From assembly GCA_036620675.1 (NCBI GenBank), contig JAZHEE010000001.1: a stretch of 64,000 nt of DNA; one strand, given 5' to 3'. Origin of the DNA: Jejubacter sp036620675 (GTDB taxonomy: Bacteria; Pseudomonadota; Gammaproteobacteria; Enterobacterales; Enterobacteriaceae). The notes under the pieces are model-generated. The model searched no databases and was not told where the DNA came from. It saw only the letters and a list, made by a program, of their open reading frames with translations. This document shows positions 42,305 to 51,230 of the stretch, one piece after another. Each line of letters starts with the position of its first letter. Position 1 is the first letter of the stretch. Both the position numbers and the translations under genes were made by a program.

Positions 42305-43000
42305 ATGTTCAGAAAATTAGCAGCCGAGTTCTTCGGAACATTTTGGTTGGTTTTCGGTGGCTGTGGTAGTGCGGTTCTGGCGGCAGCCTATCCGCAATTA
42401 GGGATTGGTTTTGTCGGTGTGGCGCTGGCGTTTGGTCTGACGGTATTAACGATGGCTTACGCAGTCGGCCATATTTCCGGTGGTCATTTTAACCCGGCGG
42501 TGACTCTGGGCCTGTGGGCCGGTGGCCGTTTCCCGGCGAAAGAGGTGATTGGTTATATTGTCGCTCAGGTTATCGGCGGTATCGCCGCTGCGGCAATTCT
42601 CTGGATTATTGCCAGCGGAAAAGCAGGCTTCGATGCGGCAGCCAGCGGCTTTGCGTCTAACGGCTTCGGTGAACATTCTCCCGATCACTACTCCATGCTG
42701 GCGGCAATCGTTATTGAAATCGTGCTGACCTGCGGTTTCCTGATCGTCATTCATGGCGCAACGGATAAACACGCTCCGGCGGGTTTTGCGCCTATCGCTA
42801 TCGGCCTGGCGCTGACCCTGATCCACCTGATCAGCATTCCGGTCACCAATACTTCTGTAAACCCGGCGCGTAGCACCGCCGTCGCTATCTTCCAGGGCGG
42901 CTGGGCGCTGCAGCAGCTGTGGCTGTTCTGGGTAATGCCGATTATCGGCGGTATCCTGGGCGGTCTGATTTACCGCACCCTGCTGGAAAAACGCGACTAA
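42305..43000 (+). CDS. aqpZ: Aquaporin Z
   Basis: AqpZ is a tetrameric inner-membrane water channel. The 231 residues match E. coli AqpZ throughout, with six helices and the two NPA half-helices in HFNPAVTLG (about residue 63) and NTSVNPARS (about residue 186). The arginine after the second NPA belongs to the selectivity filter. ATG 42305 follows AGAGG; an upstream in-frame start is not supported by the family. A terminator follows. Confidence 0.97.
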   Translation: MFRKLAAEFFGTFWLVFGGCGSAVLAAAYPQLGIGFVGVALAFGLTVLTMAYAVGHISGGHFNPAVTLGLWAGGRFPAKEVIGYIVAQVIGGIAAAAILWIIASGKAGFDAAASGFASNGFGEHSPDHYSMLAAIVIEIVLTCGFLIVIHGATDKHAPAGFAPIAIGLALTLIHLISIPVTNTSVNPARSTAVAIFQGGWALQQLWLFWVMPIIGGILGGLIYRTLLEKRD

Positions 43001-43015
43001 TTCACCTCGCCCCTG

Positions 43016-43047
43016 AAGCCCGGCTTATCGCCGGGCTTGTCTTTATC
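43016..43047 (+). terminator. Intrinsic terminator of aqpZ
   Basis: A 9-bp perfect stem AAGCCCGGC/GCCGGGCTT with loop TTATC, followed by GTCTTTAT, 15 bp after the aqpZ stop. Confidence 0.75.
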
Positions 43048-43132
43048 TGAATCCATCCGCTCCTTTACTCATCCCATTGATTTGTGTATCGTCTGCGCCG
43101 CTTATCAAATAAACAGAAGGGATTCGGCTATC

Positions 43133-44032
43133 ATGCTGTCCGGGTTGCTCATTATCCTGGTACCGTTGCTGGCAGGCTACCTTATTCCTCTGCGCCAGCG
43201 CGCGCTTATGGTCTGGATTAACCGGCTGCTGGGCTGGATTGTCTATATCATCCTTTTCCTTATGGGGATTAGCCTTGCCTTTCTGGATAATCTGGCCACT
43301 AATCTGCTGGCGATTCTGCATTATTCTGCGGTCAGTATTACCGTGATCCTGCTGTGTAACTGCGCCGGTTTACTGATGCTGGAGCGTTTCCGGCCCTGGC
43401 ATCACCAGCACCGTCAGCAGAAACTGCCGTCACGTCTGAAAATGGCGCTGGAGTCGTTGCAGCTTTGCGGCGTGGTAGTGGCGGGATTCCTTCTGGGACT
43501 CAGCGGCTGGCAATGGCTGACTCACGCCACCGAAGCCAGCGAATATACCCTGATTCTGCTGCTGCTCCTTGTTGGGGTACAGCTACGCGCCAGTGGTATG
43601 ACGCTGCGCCAGATTCTGCTTAATCGCCGGGGCACGCTGGTGGCTCTGGTAGTGGTGATCAGTTCGCTGCTGGCCGGTGCCGTTAACGCCCTGCTGCTTG
43701 GCCTGCCGTTGAAAACCGGGCTGGCGATGGCCTCCGGCTATGGCTGGTACTCGCTGTCCGGCATCCTGATGACCGAGTCATACGGCCCGGTTATCGGCAG
43801 CGCCACCTTCTTTAACGATCTGGGGCGCGAGCTTATCGCTATCATCCTGATTCCGGCGCTGGTGGGTCGTAGCCGTTCAACGGCGCTGGGACTGTGCGGC
43901 GCCACCTCAATGGACTTTACCCTGCCGGTGCTGCAACGCAGCGGCGGCGTGGAGCTGGTGCCTGCCGCCATTGTCCACGGCTTTCTACTCAGCCTGCTGG
44001 TGCCGCTGATGATGGCGCTATTCGCCGCCTGA
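43133..44032 (+). CDS. lysO: L-lysine exporter LysO
   Basis: LysO (formerly YbjE) exports lysine, and also the toxic analogue thialysine, across the inner membrane; in E. coli it is controlled by ArgP and lysine. The 299-residue protein starting MLSGLLIILVPLLAGYLIP has about eight hydrophobic helices and the conserved SGYGWYSLSGIL, FFNDLGRELIAI and GATSMDFTLPVLQ segments. I chose ATG 43133 by alignment to the known length; upstream in-frame codons are not supported. It precedes hcp on the same strand with its own 131-bp gap. Confidence 0.94.
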   Translation: MLSGLLIILVPLLAGYLIPLRQRALMVWINRLLGWIVYIILFLMGISLAFLDNLATNLLAILHYSAVSITVILLCNCAGLLMLERFRPWHHQHRQQKLPSRLKMALESLQLCGVVVAGFLLGLSGWQWLTHATEASEYTLILLLLLVGVQLRASGMTLRQILLNRRGTLVALVVVISSLLAGAVNALLLGLPLKTGLAMASGYGWYSLSGILMTESYGPVIGSATFFNDLGRELIAIILIPALVGRSRSTALGLCGATSMDFTLPVLQRSGGVELVPAAIVHGFLLSLLVPLMMALFAA

Positions 44033-44055
44033 CTCCCCTTTCCCGGGAACTAAAT

Positions 44056-44069
44056 TTGCGCTAAATCAA
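44056..44069 (+). promoter_or_regulatory. FNR-like half-perfect site upstream of hcp
   Basis: TTGCG-ctaa-ATCAA has a perfect right half and a weak left half against the FNR consensus. Its centre is about 68 bp upstream of the start predicted from CATAAT at 44119-44124. hcp-hcr is FNR-dependent in E. coli, so the site is plausible. Confidence 0.45.
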
Positions 44070-44128
44070 CTTACCTGCAAATTGCCGGAAAAAGCGCTTT
44101 CCACCCTTAGTCACTGAGCATAATCTTA

Positions 44129-44151
44129 AACATGCATATCAAATATAACTT
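44129..44151 (+). promoter_or_regulatory. NsrR-type operator at the hcp promoter
   Basis: AACATGCATAT-c-AAATATAACTT fits the 11-1-11 NsrR motif (AAnATGCATTT-n-AAATGCATnTT): the left half has one mismatch, the right half three. It spans the predicted transcription start and ends 12 bases before the ATG, where a repressor would block transcription. NsrR releases DNA on nitric oxide, matching the role of Hcp. Confidence 0.7.
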
Positions 44152-44163
44152 TAAGGTGTGAAC

Positions 44164-45819
44164 ATGTTTTGCGTGCAATGTGAACAAACAATCCGCACTC
44201 CGGCAGGTGATGGCTGCTCTTATGCGCAGGGGATGTGCGGGAAAACCGCTGAAACGTCAGATCTTCAGGACCTGCTGATCGCCGCGCTGCAGGGGCTCTC
44301 AGCCTGGGCGCTGAAAGCGCGTGAGCTGGGCATTATCGACCATGAGGTGGATAGCTTCGCGCCACGCGCGTTCTTCGCCACCCTGACCAACGTAAACTTC
44401 GACTCCATTCGTATCGTCGGCTATGCCCGTCAGGCCATCGCCATGCGCGAGGATCTGAAAGCGCGCTCTCGTGCCGTCGATGCGTCAGCCAGCGTAGAAC
44501 ATCCGCTGGCCGACCTGCAGCTTGCCAGCGATGACCTGGGCATGCTGCAGCGCCAGGCCGCCGACTTTACCCCGAATCGCGACAAAGCGGAGATCGGCGA
44601 AGATATTCTTGGTCTGCGTCTGCTGTGCCTTTACGGCCTGAAAGGGGCCGCTGCCTATATGGAACACGCCCACGTACTGGGGCAGTACGACAACGACATC
44701 TACGCCCGGTATCACAAAATCATGTCCTGGCTCGGAACCTGGCCGTCCGACATGAACGCGCTGCTGGAATGCTCCATGGAAATCGGTCAAATAAACTTCC
44801 AGGTCATGAGCATTCTGGACGCCGGTGAAACCGGTAAATACGGTCATCCGACCCCGACCCAGGTTAACGTGAAACCGGTCGCTGGTAAGTGCATCCTGAT
44901 CTCCGGACACGATCTGTTCGATCTTTACAATCTGCTGGAGCAGACCGAAGGGACTGGCGTAAACGTCTACACCCACGGCGAAATGCTGCCAGCCCACGGT
45001 TATCCGGAACTACGTAAATTCAAACATCTGGTCGGTAACTACGGCAGCGGCTGGCAGAACCAGCAGACCGAATTCGCCCGCTTCCCTGGGCCTATCGTGA
45101 TGACCTCCAACTGCATCATCGACCCGACGGTGGGCAGCTATGACGATCGCATCTGGACTCGTAGCATTGTGGGCTGGCCGGGCGTTAACCACCTGGAAGG
45201 CGACGACTTTACCCCGGTTATCGCCCAGGCCCAGCAGATGTCTGGCTTCCCGTACACCGAAATTGAACACATGATCACCGTCGGCTTTGGTCGCCAGACG
45301 CTGCTCAGCGCCGCCGATACTCTGATCGATATGGTGGGCCGTAAGGCGCTGCGCCACGTCTTCCTGGTCGGCGGCTGCGACGGCAGCCGCGGCGAGCGTA
45401 GCTACTACACCGACTTCGCCACCAGCGTCCCGGACGACTGCCTGATTCTGACCCTGGCCTGCGGCAAATACCGCTTCAACAAACTGGACTTCGGCAATAT
45501 CGAAGGTCTGCCGCGTCTACTGGACGCCGGTCAGTGCAATGACTCCTACTCCGCCATTATGCTGGCCGTCACCCTGGCTGAAAAACTGGGCTGTGGCGTT
45601 AACGATTTGCCGTTGAGTCTGGTGCTCTCCTGGTTCGAACAGAAAGCTATCGTGGTTCTGTTAACGCTGCTGTCGCTGGGCGTGAAGAACATCCTGACCG
45701 GGCCTACCGCGCCGGGCTTCCTGACCCCGAATCTGCTGGCTATCCTCAACGAGAAATTCGGCATGCGTTCCGTCACCACCGTTGAGCAGGATATGCAGCA
45801 GATGCTGGGCGCGGCATAA
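44164..45819 (+). CDS. hcp: Hydroxylamine reductase / hybrid cluster protein
   Basis: Hcp contains a [4Fe-4S] cluster and a 4Fe-2S-2O hybrid cluster. It reduces nitric oxide (and hydroxylamine in vitro), and has also been reported as an S-nitrosylase. The 551 residues begin MFCVQCEQTIRTPAG; the N-terminal cluster motif is C3-x2-C6-x11-C18-x6-C25. Hybrid-cluster ligands are in the HGEMLPAH, TSNCIIDP, GGCDGS and LTLACGKYRFN regions. ATG 44164 with AAGGTG upstream fits the family better than the ATG two codons earlier. It is co-transcribed with hcr, 14 bp downstream. Confidence 0.97.
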   Translation: MFCVQCEQTIRTPAGDGCSYAQGMCGKTAETSDLQDLLIAALQGLSAWALKARELGIIDHEVDSFAPRAFFATLTNVNFDSIRIVGYARQAIAMREDLKARSRAVDASASVEHPLADLQLASDDLGMLQRQAADFTPNRDKAEIGEDILGLRLLCLYGLKGAAAYMEHAHVLGQYDNDIYARYHKIMSWLGTWPSDMNALLECSMEIGQINFQVMSILDAGETGKYGHPTPTQVNVKPVAGKCILISGHDLFDLYNLLEQTEGTGVNVYTHGEMLPAHGYPELRKFKHLVGNYGSGWQNQQTEFARFPGPIVMTSNCIIDPTVGSYDDRIWTRSIVGWPGVNHLEGDDFTPVIAQAQQMSGFPYTEIEHMITVGFGRQTLLSAADTLIDMVGRKALRHVFLVGGCDGSRGERSYYTDFATSVPDDCLILTLACGKYRFNKLDFGNIEGLPRLLDAGQCNDSYSAIMLAVTLAEKLGCGVNDLPLSLVLSWFEQKAIVVLLTLLSLGVKNILTGPTAPGFLTPNLLAILNEKFGMRSVTTVEQDMQQMLGAA

Positions 45820-45833
45820 GAAGGAGTAACAAG

Positions 45834-46802
45834 ATGACGATGCCAACCCCCCAGTGCCCGTACCGCATGCAGGTACACCACATTAAGCAGGAGACGCCGG
45901 ACGTCTGGACCCTGTCGCTGTTCTGCCACGACGACTACCTCTATAAGGCGGGGCAGTATGCGCTGGTCAGTATCCGCAACTCGGCCGATACCCTGCGCGC
46001 CTATACCCTCTCGTCAACGCCGGGGGTCAGCCCCTTTATCACTCTGACCATCCGCCATATCGACGGCGGTGAAGGCTCCGGCTGGCTGACCCGCGAGGTT
46101 AAGCGCGGCGACTATCTGTGGCTTTCCGAAGCCCAGGGCGAGTTCACCTGTCAGAACCATCCGGCGGGCCGTTATCTGTTACTGGCCGGCGGTTGTGGCG
46201 TGACGCCGATTATGTCGATGCGCCGCTGGCTGGCCAAATACAGCCCGATGGCCGACGTTCAGGTGATCTACTGCGTACGCTCTCCCCAGGATGTGATCTT
46301 TGCGCAAGAGTGGCGCCAGTATCCGGTGACGCTGGTCGCGGAACAGGACGCAACCCACGGTTTCATATCCGGTCGTCTGACCCGCGAGCTGCTGGCAAGC
46401 GTGCCGGATATCGCCAGTCGCACCGTGATGACCTGCGGCCCGGCGCCCTATATGGACTTCGTGGAACAGGAAGTGAAAGCGCTGGGCGTAACCCGCTTCT
46501 GGAAAGAGAAGTTCTTCACCCCCGTGGCGGCCCCGGCGACCAGCGGCCTGAAAATCTCCACCCTCCAGCCGGCACGCGAATTCTACGCGCCGGTGGGCAC
46601 CACGCTGCTTGACGCGCTGGAGAGCAATAAAGTGCCGGTCAATGCCGCCTGCCGCGCCGGCGTGTGCGGATGCTGTAAAACCAAAGTGGTTTCCGGCGAC
46701 TACAGCGTCACCAGCACCATGACCCTGAGCGAACAGGAGATTGCGGACGGTTACGTTCTGGCCTGCTCCTGCCATCCGCAGGGTGATCTGGTTCTCGCCT
46801 GA
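45834..46802 (+). CDS. hcr: NADH oxidoreductase Hcr
   Basis: Hcr transfers electrons from NADH to Hcp. The 322 residues hold an FAD domain (RAYTLSSTPGVS), an NAD-binding domain (GGCGVTPIMSMRRW and MTCGPAPYMDFVEQE) and a C-terminal plant-type [2Fe-2S] ferredoxin domain with CRAGVCGCCKTK and a final CSC. AAGGAG lies just before the ATG. Arrangement and length equal the E. coli protein. A GC-rich hairpin follows. Confidence 0.97.
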   Translation: MTMPTPQCPYRMQVHHIKQETPDVWTLSLFCHDDYLYKAGQYALVSIRNSADTLRAYTLSSTPGVSPFITLTIRHIDGGEGSGWLTREVKRGDYLWLSEAQGEFTCQNHPAGRYLLLAGGCGVTPIMSMRRWLAKYSPMADVQVIYCVRSPQDVIFAQEWRQYPVTLVAEQDATHGFISGRLTRELLASVPDIASRTVMTCGPAPYMDFVEQEVKALGVTRFWKEKFFTPVAAPATSGLKISTLQPAREFYAPVGTTLLDALESNKVPVNAACRAGVCGCCKTKVVSGDYSVTSTMTLSEQEIADGYVLACSCHPQGDLVLA

Positions 46803-46816
46803 TTTTCACCTTCCCC

Positions 46817-46845
46817 GCCGCCTCCGCCCGGAGGCGGCACTTTCT
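46817..46845 (+). terminator. Hairpin terminator of hcp-hcr
   Basis: A perfect 9-bp stem GCCGCCTCC/GGAGGCGGC with loop GCCC, followed by ACTTTCT, 14 bp after the hcr stop. The U-tract is only moderate. Confidence 0.65.
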
Positions 46846-46915
46846 GAACAGTCTTCTTCTTCACGGATCGACTAAGCTTGATCGCATCTTGCCGAAATAA
46901 AACAAAGGAGATGTG

Positions 46916-48634
46916 ATGAAACAGACCGTTGCCGCATATATTGCCAAAACGCTGGAACAAGCGGGGGTAAAGCGCATCTGGGGCGTAACCGGAGACTCCC
47001 TTAACGGGCTGAGCGACAGCCTTAACCGCATGGGAACTATTGAATGGATGCCCACCCGCCACGAAGAGGTGGCCGCCTTTGCCGCAGGTGCCGAAGCCCA
47101 GTTGACCGGGGAGCTGGCGGTCTGCGCAGGCTCCTGCGGCCCGGGCAACCTGCACCTGATTAACGGCCTGTTCGACTGCCAGCGCAACCACGTGCCGGTA
47201 CTGGCTATCGCGGCCCACATCCCGTCCAGCGAGATTGGCAGCGGCTACTTCCAGGAAACCCATCCCCAGGAGCTGTTCCGGGAATGCAGCCACTACTGCG
47301 AGCTGGTGTCCAGCCCGGAACAGATCCCCCAGGTGATGGCTATCGCCCTGCGCGAAGCCACGCTTAAGCGCGGCGTGGCGGTGATAGTGCTGCCAGGCGA
47401 TGTCGCGCTGCAAGCAGCGCCGGAAGGCGCCAGCACCCACTGGTATCCTGCGCCGCTTCCCCATGTGGTGCCCCGCGCCTGCGAGCTGCAAAAACTGGCC
47501 GAAGCGCTAAACGGCGCCAGCAACATCGCATTGATGTGCGGCAGCGGCTGCGCGGGCGCTCACGACGAACTGCTGGCCTTCGCCGATAAGCTGAAGTCAC
47601 CCATCGTCCACGCCCTGCGCGGTAAAGAGCATGTGGAGTACGATAACCCCTACGATGTCGGAATGACCGGCCTTATCGGCTTTTCTTCCGGCTTTCACAC
47701 CATGATGAACGCCGATACCCTGATTCTGCTCGGCACCCAGTTTCCCTACCGGGCCTTCTACCCCAGTAATGCGCGAATCATTCAGATAGATATCAACCCG
47801 GCCAGCATCGGCGCCCACAGTAAGGTGGATATGGCGCTGGTGGGCGATGTGAAATCGACCCTACAATCCCTGCTGCCGCTGCTGAACGAAAAGCAGGATC
47901 GTGCGTTCCTCGATAAAGCGCTGGCGGACTATAAAGAGGCCCGCAAGGGGCTCGATGACCTCGCAAACCCCAGCGATAAGGCGATCCATCCCCAGTATCT
48001 GGCCCAGCGCATCAGCCAGTTGGCCAGCCAGGATGCGATTTTCACCTGCGATGTCGGCACCCCCACCGTCTGGGCGGCACGCTACCTGGAGATGAACGGC
48101 AAACGCCGACTGCTCGGCTCCTTTAACCATGGTTCGATGGCTAACGCCATGCCTCAGGCGCTGGGCGCGAAGGCGACAGCGCCTGATCGTCAGGTGGTGG
48201 CGATGTGCGGCGACGGCGGTTTTAGCATGCTGATGGGGGATTTCCTGTCGGTTATCCAGATGAAGCTACCGATCAAAATCGTGGTGTTCAACAACAGCGT
48301 GCTGGGCTTTGTGGCAATGGAGATGAAGGCCGGAGGCTATCTGACCGATGGCACCGAACTCAACAGCACCAACTTTGCCCGCATCGCCGAAGCCTGCGGC
48401 ATTACCGGCATCCGGGTGGAAAAGGCCAGCGAAGTGGATGCCGCGCTGACGAAGGCTTTTAATACCGACGGCCCGGTGCTGGTGGACGTTACCGTCGCCA
48501 AAGAGGAACTGGCGATTCCGCCCCAGATAAAACTGGAACAGGCGAAGGGCTTCAGTCTGTACATGCTGCGCGCCATTATCAGCGGCCGCGGCGACGAAGT
48601 AGTCGAACTGGCGAAAACCAACTGGTTCAGGTAA
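46916..48634 (+). CDS. poxB: Pyruvate dehydrogenase (quinone) / pyruvate oxidase
   Basis: PoxB is a peripheral membrane flavoenzyme that oxidatively decarboxylates pyruvate to acetate and CO2 and passes electrons to ubiquinone. It is RpoS-dependent in stationary phase in E. coli. ATG 46916, the second of two adjacent ATGs with AAAGGAG upstream, gives the usual 572 residues. Features are the TPP glutamate in RHEEVAAF (about residue 50), the FAD domain, the TPP/Mg motif beginning GDGGFSML and closing VVFNN, and the C-terminal lipid-activation helix region. It is followed closely by ltaE and ybjT. Confidence 0.97.
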   Translation: MKQTVAAYIAKTLEQAGVKRIWGVTGDSLNGLSDSLNRMGTIEWMPTRHEEVAAFAAGAEAQLTGELAVCAGSCGPGNLHLINGLFDCQRNHVPVLAIAAHIPSSEIGSGYFQETHPQELFRECSHYCELVSSPEQIPQVMAIALREATLKRGVAVIVLPGDVALQAAPEGASTHWYPAPLPHVVPRACELQKLAEALNGASNIALMCGSGCAGAHDELLAFADKLKSPIVHALRGKEHVEYDNPYDVGMTGLIGFSSGFHTMMNADTLILLGTQFPYRAFYPSNARIIQIDINPASIGAHSKVDMALVGDVKSTLQSLLPLLNEKQDRAFLDKALADYKEARKGLDDLANPSDKAIHPQYLAQRISQLASQDAIFTCDVGTPTVWAARYLEMNGKRRLLGSFNHGSMANAMPQALGAKATAPDRQVVAMCGDGGFSMLMGDFLSVIQMKLPIKIVVFNNSVLGFVAMEMKAGGYLTDGTELNSTNFARIAEACGITGIRVEKASEVDAALTKAFNTDGPVLVDVTVAKEELAIPPQIKLEQAKGFSLYMLRAIISGRGDEVVELAKTNWFR

Positions 48635-48675
48635 AACACCCTTTTATCGTCAACAGTACAGACTCAGGAGTCGCC

Positions 48676-49677
48676 GTGATAGACCTACGCAGTGATACCG
48701 TGACGCGCCCGGGGCGCGCCATGCTGGAACAAATGATCAACGCCGCCGTCGGAGACGACGTCTACGGCGACGACCCGACGGTCAATCAGTTGCAGGAGTA
48801 TGCGGCGCGCCTGGCCGGTAAAGAAGCCGCTCTGTTTCTGCCTTCCGGCACCCAGGCGAACCTGGTGGCGCTGCTCAGTCACTGTCAGCGCGGCGACGAA
48901 TATATTGTGGGCCAGCAGGCCCACAACTATCTTTTCGAGGCGGGCGGCGCCGCGGTGCTGGGCAGTATTCAGCCCCAGCCCATCGACGCCGCTCGCGACG
49001 GCACCCTGCCGCTGGACAAAGTCGCCTCGGTGATTAAAGCCGACGACGTTCATTTTGCCCGCACCCGCCTGCTCTGTCTGGAAAACACCCACAACGGTAA
49101 AGTGCTGCCGCTGGAATATCTGCACGACGCCTGGCAGTTTACCCGCGAGCGCGGGCTGGGGTTGCATATCGACGGCGCCAGGCTGTTTAACGCCCTGGTG
49201 GAATACGGCTGCGAACTGGAGCAAGTGGCGCGCTACTGCGACAGCTTCACCCTTTGCCTGTCCAAAGGGCTGGGAGCGCCGGTAGGCTCGCTGCTGCTGG
49301 GCAGCCGCGATTTTATCAACCGCGCCCTGCGCTGGCGCAAGATGGCCGGTGGCGGGCTGCGTCAGGCCGGCATTCTGGCGGCGGGCGGCCTGTGGGCGTT
49401 GCAAAACAATGTGGCGCGACTGGCGGACGACCACGCCAACGCCGCCTGGCTGGCCGAAGCACTGCGCGAAATCGGTGCCGATGTCACCCGCCAGGAGACC
49501 AACATGTTGTTTATCCGACTGCCGGAAGGCGCCGCGCCACGGCTGGGCGAATTTATGGCCCATCGGGACGTACTTATCAACGCCGCGCCGGTTACCCGTC
49601 TGGTGACTCACCTGGACGTGAATCGCCAGCAGCTGGAAACCGTTGTCAGCCACTGGCGCGCCTTCCTGCAGGGCTAA
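48676..49677 (+). CDS. ltaE: Low-specificity L-threonine aldolase
   Basis: LtaE is a PLP enzyme that cleaves L-threonine and L-allo-threonine to glycine and acetaldehyde. The 333 residues begin at GTG 48676 with AGGAG upstream. Fold-type I features are visible: FLPSGTQANLVAL, the PLP-stacking HDAW/GLGLHIDGARLFNA aspartate region, and the Schiff-base lysine in CLSKGLGAPVGS (about residue 197). It lies 41 bp after poxB and 13 bp before ybjT, the poxB-ltaE-ybjT cluster of E. coli. Confidence 0.96.
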   Translation: MIDLRSDTVTRPGRAMLEQMINAAVGDDVYGDDPTVNQLQEYAARLAGKEAALFLPSGTQANLVALLSHCQRGDEYIVGQQAHNYLFEAGGAAVLGSIQPQPIDAARDGTLPLDKVASVIKADDVHFARTRLLCLENTHNGKVLPLEYLHDAWQFTRERGLGLHIDGARLFNALVEYGCELEQVARYCDSFTLCLSKGLGAPVGSLLLGSRDFINRALRWRKMAGGGLRQAGILAAGGLWALQNNVARLADDHANAAWLAEALREIGADVTRQETNMLFIRLPEGAAPRLGEFMAHRDVLINAAPVTRLVTHLDVNRQQLETVVSHWRAFLQG

Positions 49678-49690
49678 GGAAAAATCAGGG

Positions 49691-51148
49691 ATGAAAACCC
49701 CAGGCAAAATCCTGATACTCGGCGCCAGCGGCTATATCGGTCAGCGCCTGGCCCCCCGGCTGGCAGAGGCCGGTTATCCGGTTATTGCCGCCGCCCGCCG
49801 CCTGGACTGGCTGGAAAAACAGTCCTGGTTCGGCGTTGAATGCCAGGCCGTGGATTTACTGCGTCCGGAAACGCTGCGTGGGCTGCTGGACGGCGTGGAA
49901 ACCGTCTATTACCTGGTGCACAGCATGGGCGACGGTTCAGATTTTATCGCCCGCGAACGCTGGGCAGCGCTGAATCTGCGCGATGCGCTGCGCGGCAAGC
50001 CGGTGCGCCAGGTCATCTATCTCAGTTCGCTACAGGCCCCCGACGGCGCCCTCAGTTCAGCCCATCTGCGGGCCCGACAAATCACCGCAGATATTCTGCG
50101 CGAATCAGAAGTGCCGGTCACCGAATTACGCGCCGGGATCATTATCGGCGCCGGATCCGCTGCCTTTGAAGTGATGCGCGACATGATCTACAACCTGCCT
50201 GTGCTAACGCCGCCGCGCTGGGTGCGCTCCCGCACCTCGCCCATCGCGCTGGAAAATTTGCTGGTCTATCTACAGGGGTTTCTGGAATGCCCGGCGCAGG
50301 AACACCGCCTGTTTGAGGCTGCCGGCCCGGAAGTGATGAGCTATCAGCAGCAGTTCGAACGCTTTATGGCGATCAGCGGACATCGCCGCCCCTTGATCCC
50401 GATCCCCTTCCCCACCCGTTGGGTTTCAGTCTGGTTTCTGAGCATGATCACCTCGGTTCCCCCCTCCATCGCCCGGGCGCTGATCCAGGGACTGCGTCAC
50501 GATCTGCTGGCCGACGATCGCGCGCTACGCACGCTGATTCCCCAGCCGCTTATCGGCTTTGACGAGGCGGTGCGCCGGACCCTGGAGGAAGAAAAAAAAC
50601 TGGTCGGTTCCCCGGACTGGGGCCACGCTCCCCAGGCGTTTGCTCGCTGGCGGCCGGAATACGGCTACTATCCCAAACAGGCGGGCCATACCGTTAAAAC
50701 GCCCGCCCCACTCAGCGCCTTATGGGACGTGGTCAACGGCATCGGCGGCCAGCATCGCTATTTCTTCGCTAATATTCTGTGGCAGACCCGTGGCGCGCTG
50801 GATCTGCTGGTCGGCCATCGTCTGGACAAAGGCCGTCCGGAGCGCCACTGGCTACGCCCGGGGGATAAAGTGGATAGCTGGCGGGTTATCGTCGTTGAGC
50901 CGGAAAAGGAGCTGACGCTGCTGTTCGGCATGAAAGCGCCGGGGCTGGGGCGACTGCGCTTCACCCTGCGCGACAGAGGGGAATTCCGCACTCTGGACGT
51001 TCGCGCCTTCTGGCACCCCCACGGTACGCCGGGCCTGCTCTACTGGCTGTTGATGATTCCAGCGCATCTGTTTATCTTTCGCGGCATGGCGCGCCGCATT
51101 GCGCGGCTGGCTGAGCAGAGCCTGAGCAATCGCCGGGGAGAAGGCTGA
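49691..51148 (+). CDS. ybjT: NAD(P)-binding SDR-like inner-membrane protein YbjT
   Basis: A 485-residue protein with an N-terminal atypical short-chain dehydrogenase domain (ILGASGYIGQRLA nucleotide-binding loop, YYLVHSMGDG) followed by a DUF2867 domain and a hydrophobic C-terminal segment (GLLYWLLMIPAHLFIF). The substrate is unknown. ATG 49691 was chosen because homology begins at MKTPGKILILGASG. It is probably the third gene of the poxB operon. The next gene, ybjS, is also an SDR-type protein, so the two may act in related steps, but this is only inference. Confidence 0.9.
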   Translation: MKTPGKILILGASGYIGQRLAPRLAEAGYPVIAAARRLDWLEKQSWFGVECQAVDLLRPETLRGLLDGVETVYYLVHSMGDGSDFIARERWAALNLRDALRGKPVRQVIYLSSLQAPDGALSSAHLRARQITADILRESEVPVTELRAGIIIGAGSAAFEVMRDMIYNLPVLTPPRWVRSRTSPIALENLLVYLQGFLECPAQEHRLFEAAGPEVMSYQQQFERFMAISGHRRPLIPIPFPTRWVSVWFLSMITSVPPSIARALIQGLRHDLLADDRALRTLIPQPLIGFDEAVRRTLEEEKKLVGSPDWGHAPQAFARWRPEYGYYPKQAGHTVKTPAPLSALWDVVNGIGGQHRYFFANILWQTRGALDLLVGHRLDKGRPERHWLRPGDKVDSWRVIVVEPEKELTLLFGMKAPGLGRLRFTLRDRGEFRTLDVRAFWHPHGTPGLLYWLLMIPAHLFIFRGMARRIARLAEQSLSNRRGEG

Positions 51149-51230
51149 ATATTAGCGCTTTACCATTGCAACCAGAGAGGAATCACGAAAGAATGCCCGG
51201 CGATAACAGCAAACGCGACAGTGAATGAAC

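Noticed and set aside
48685..49707. 340-codon frame antisense to ltaE
   Set aside because: A codon-bias shadow; ltaE carries the full PLP-enzyme motif set.
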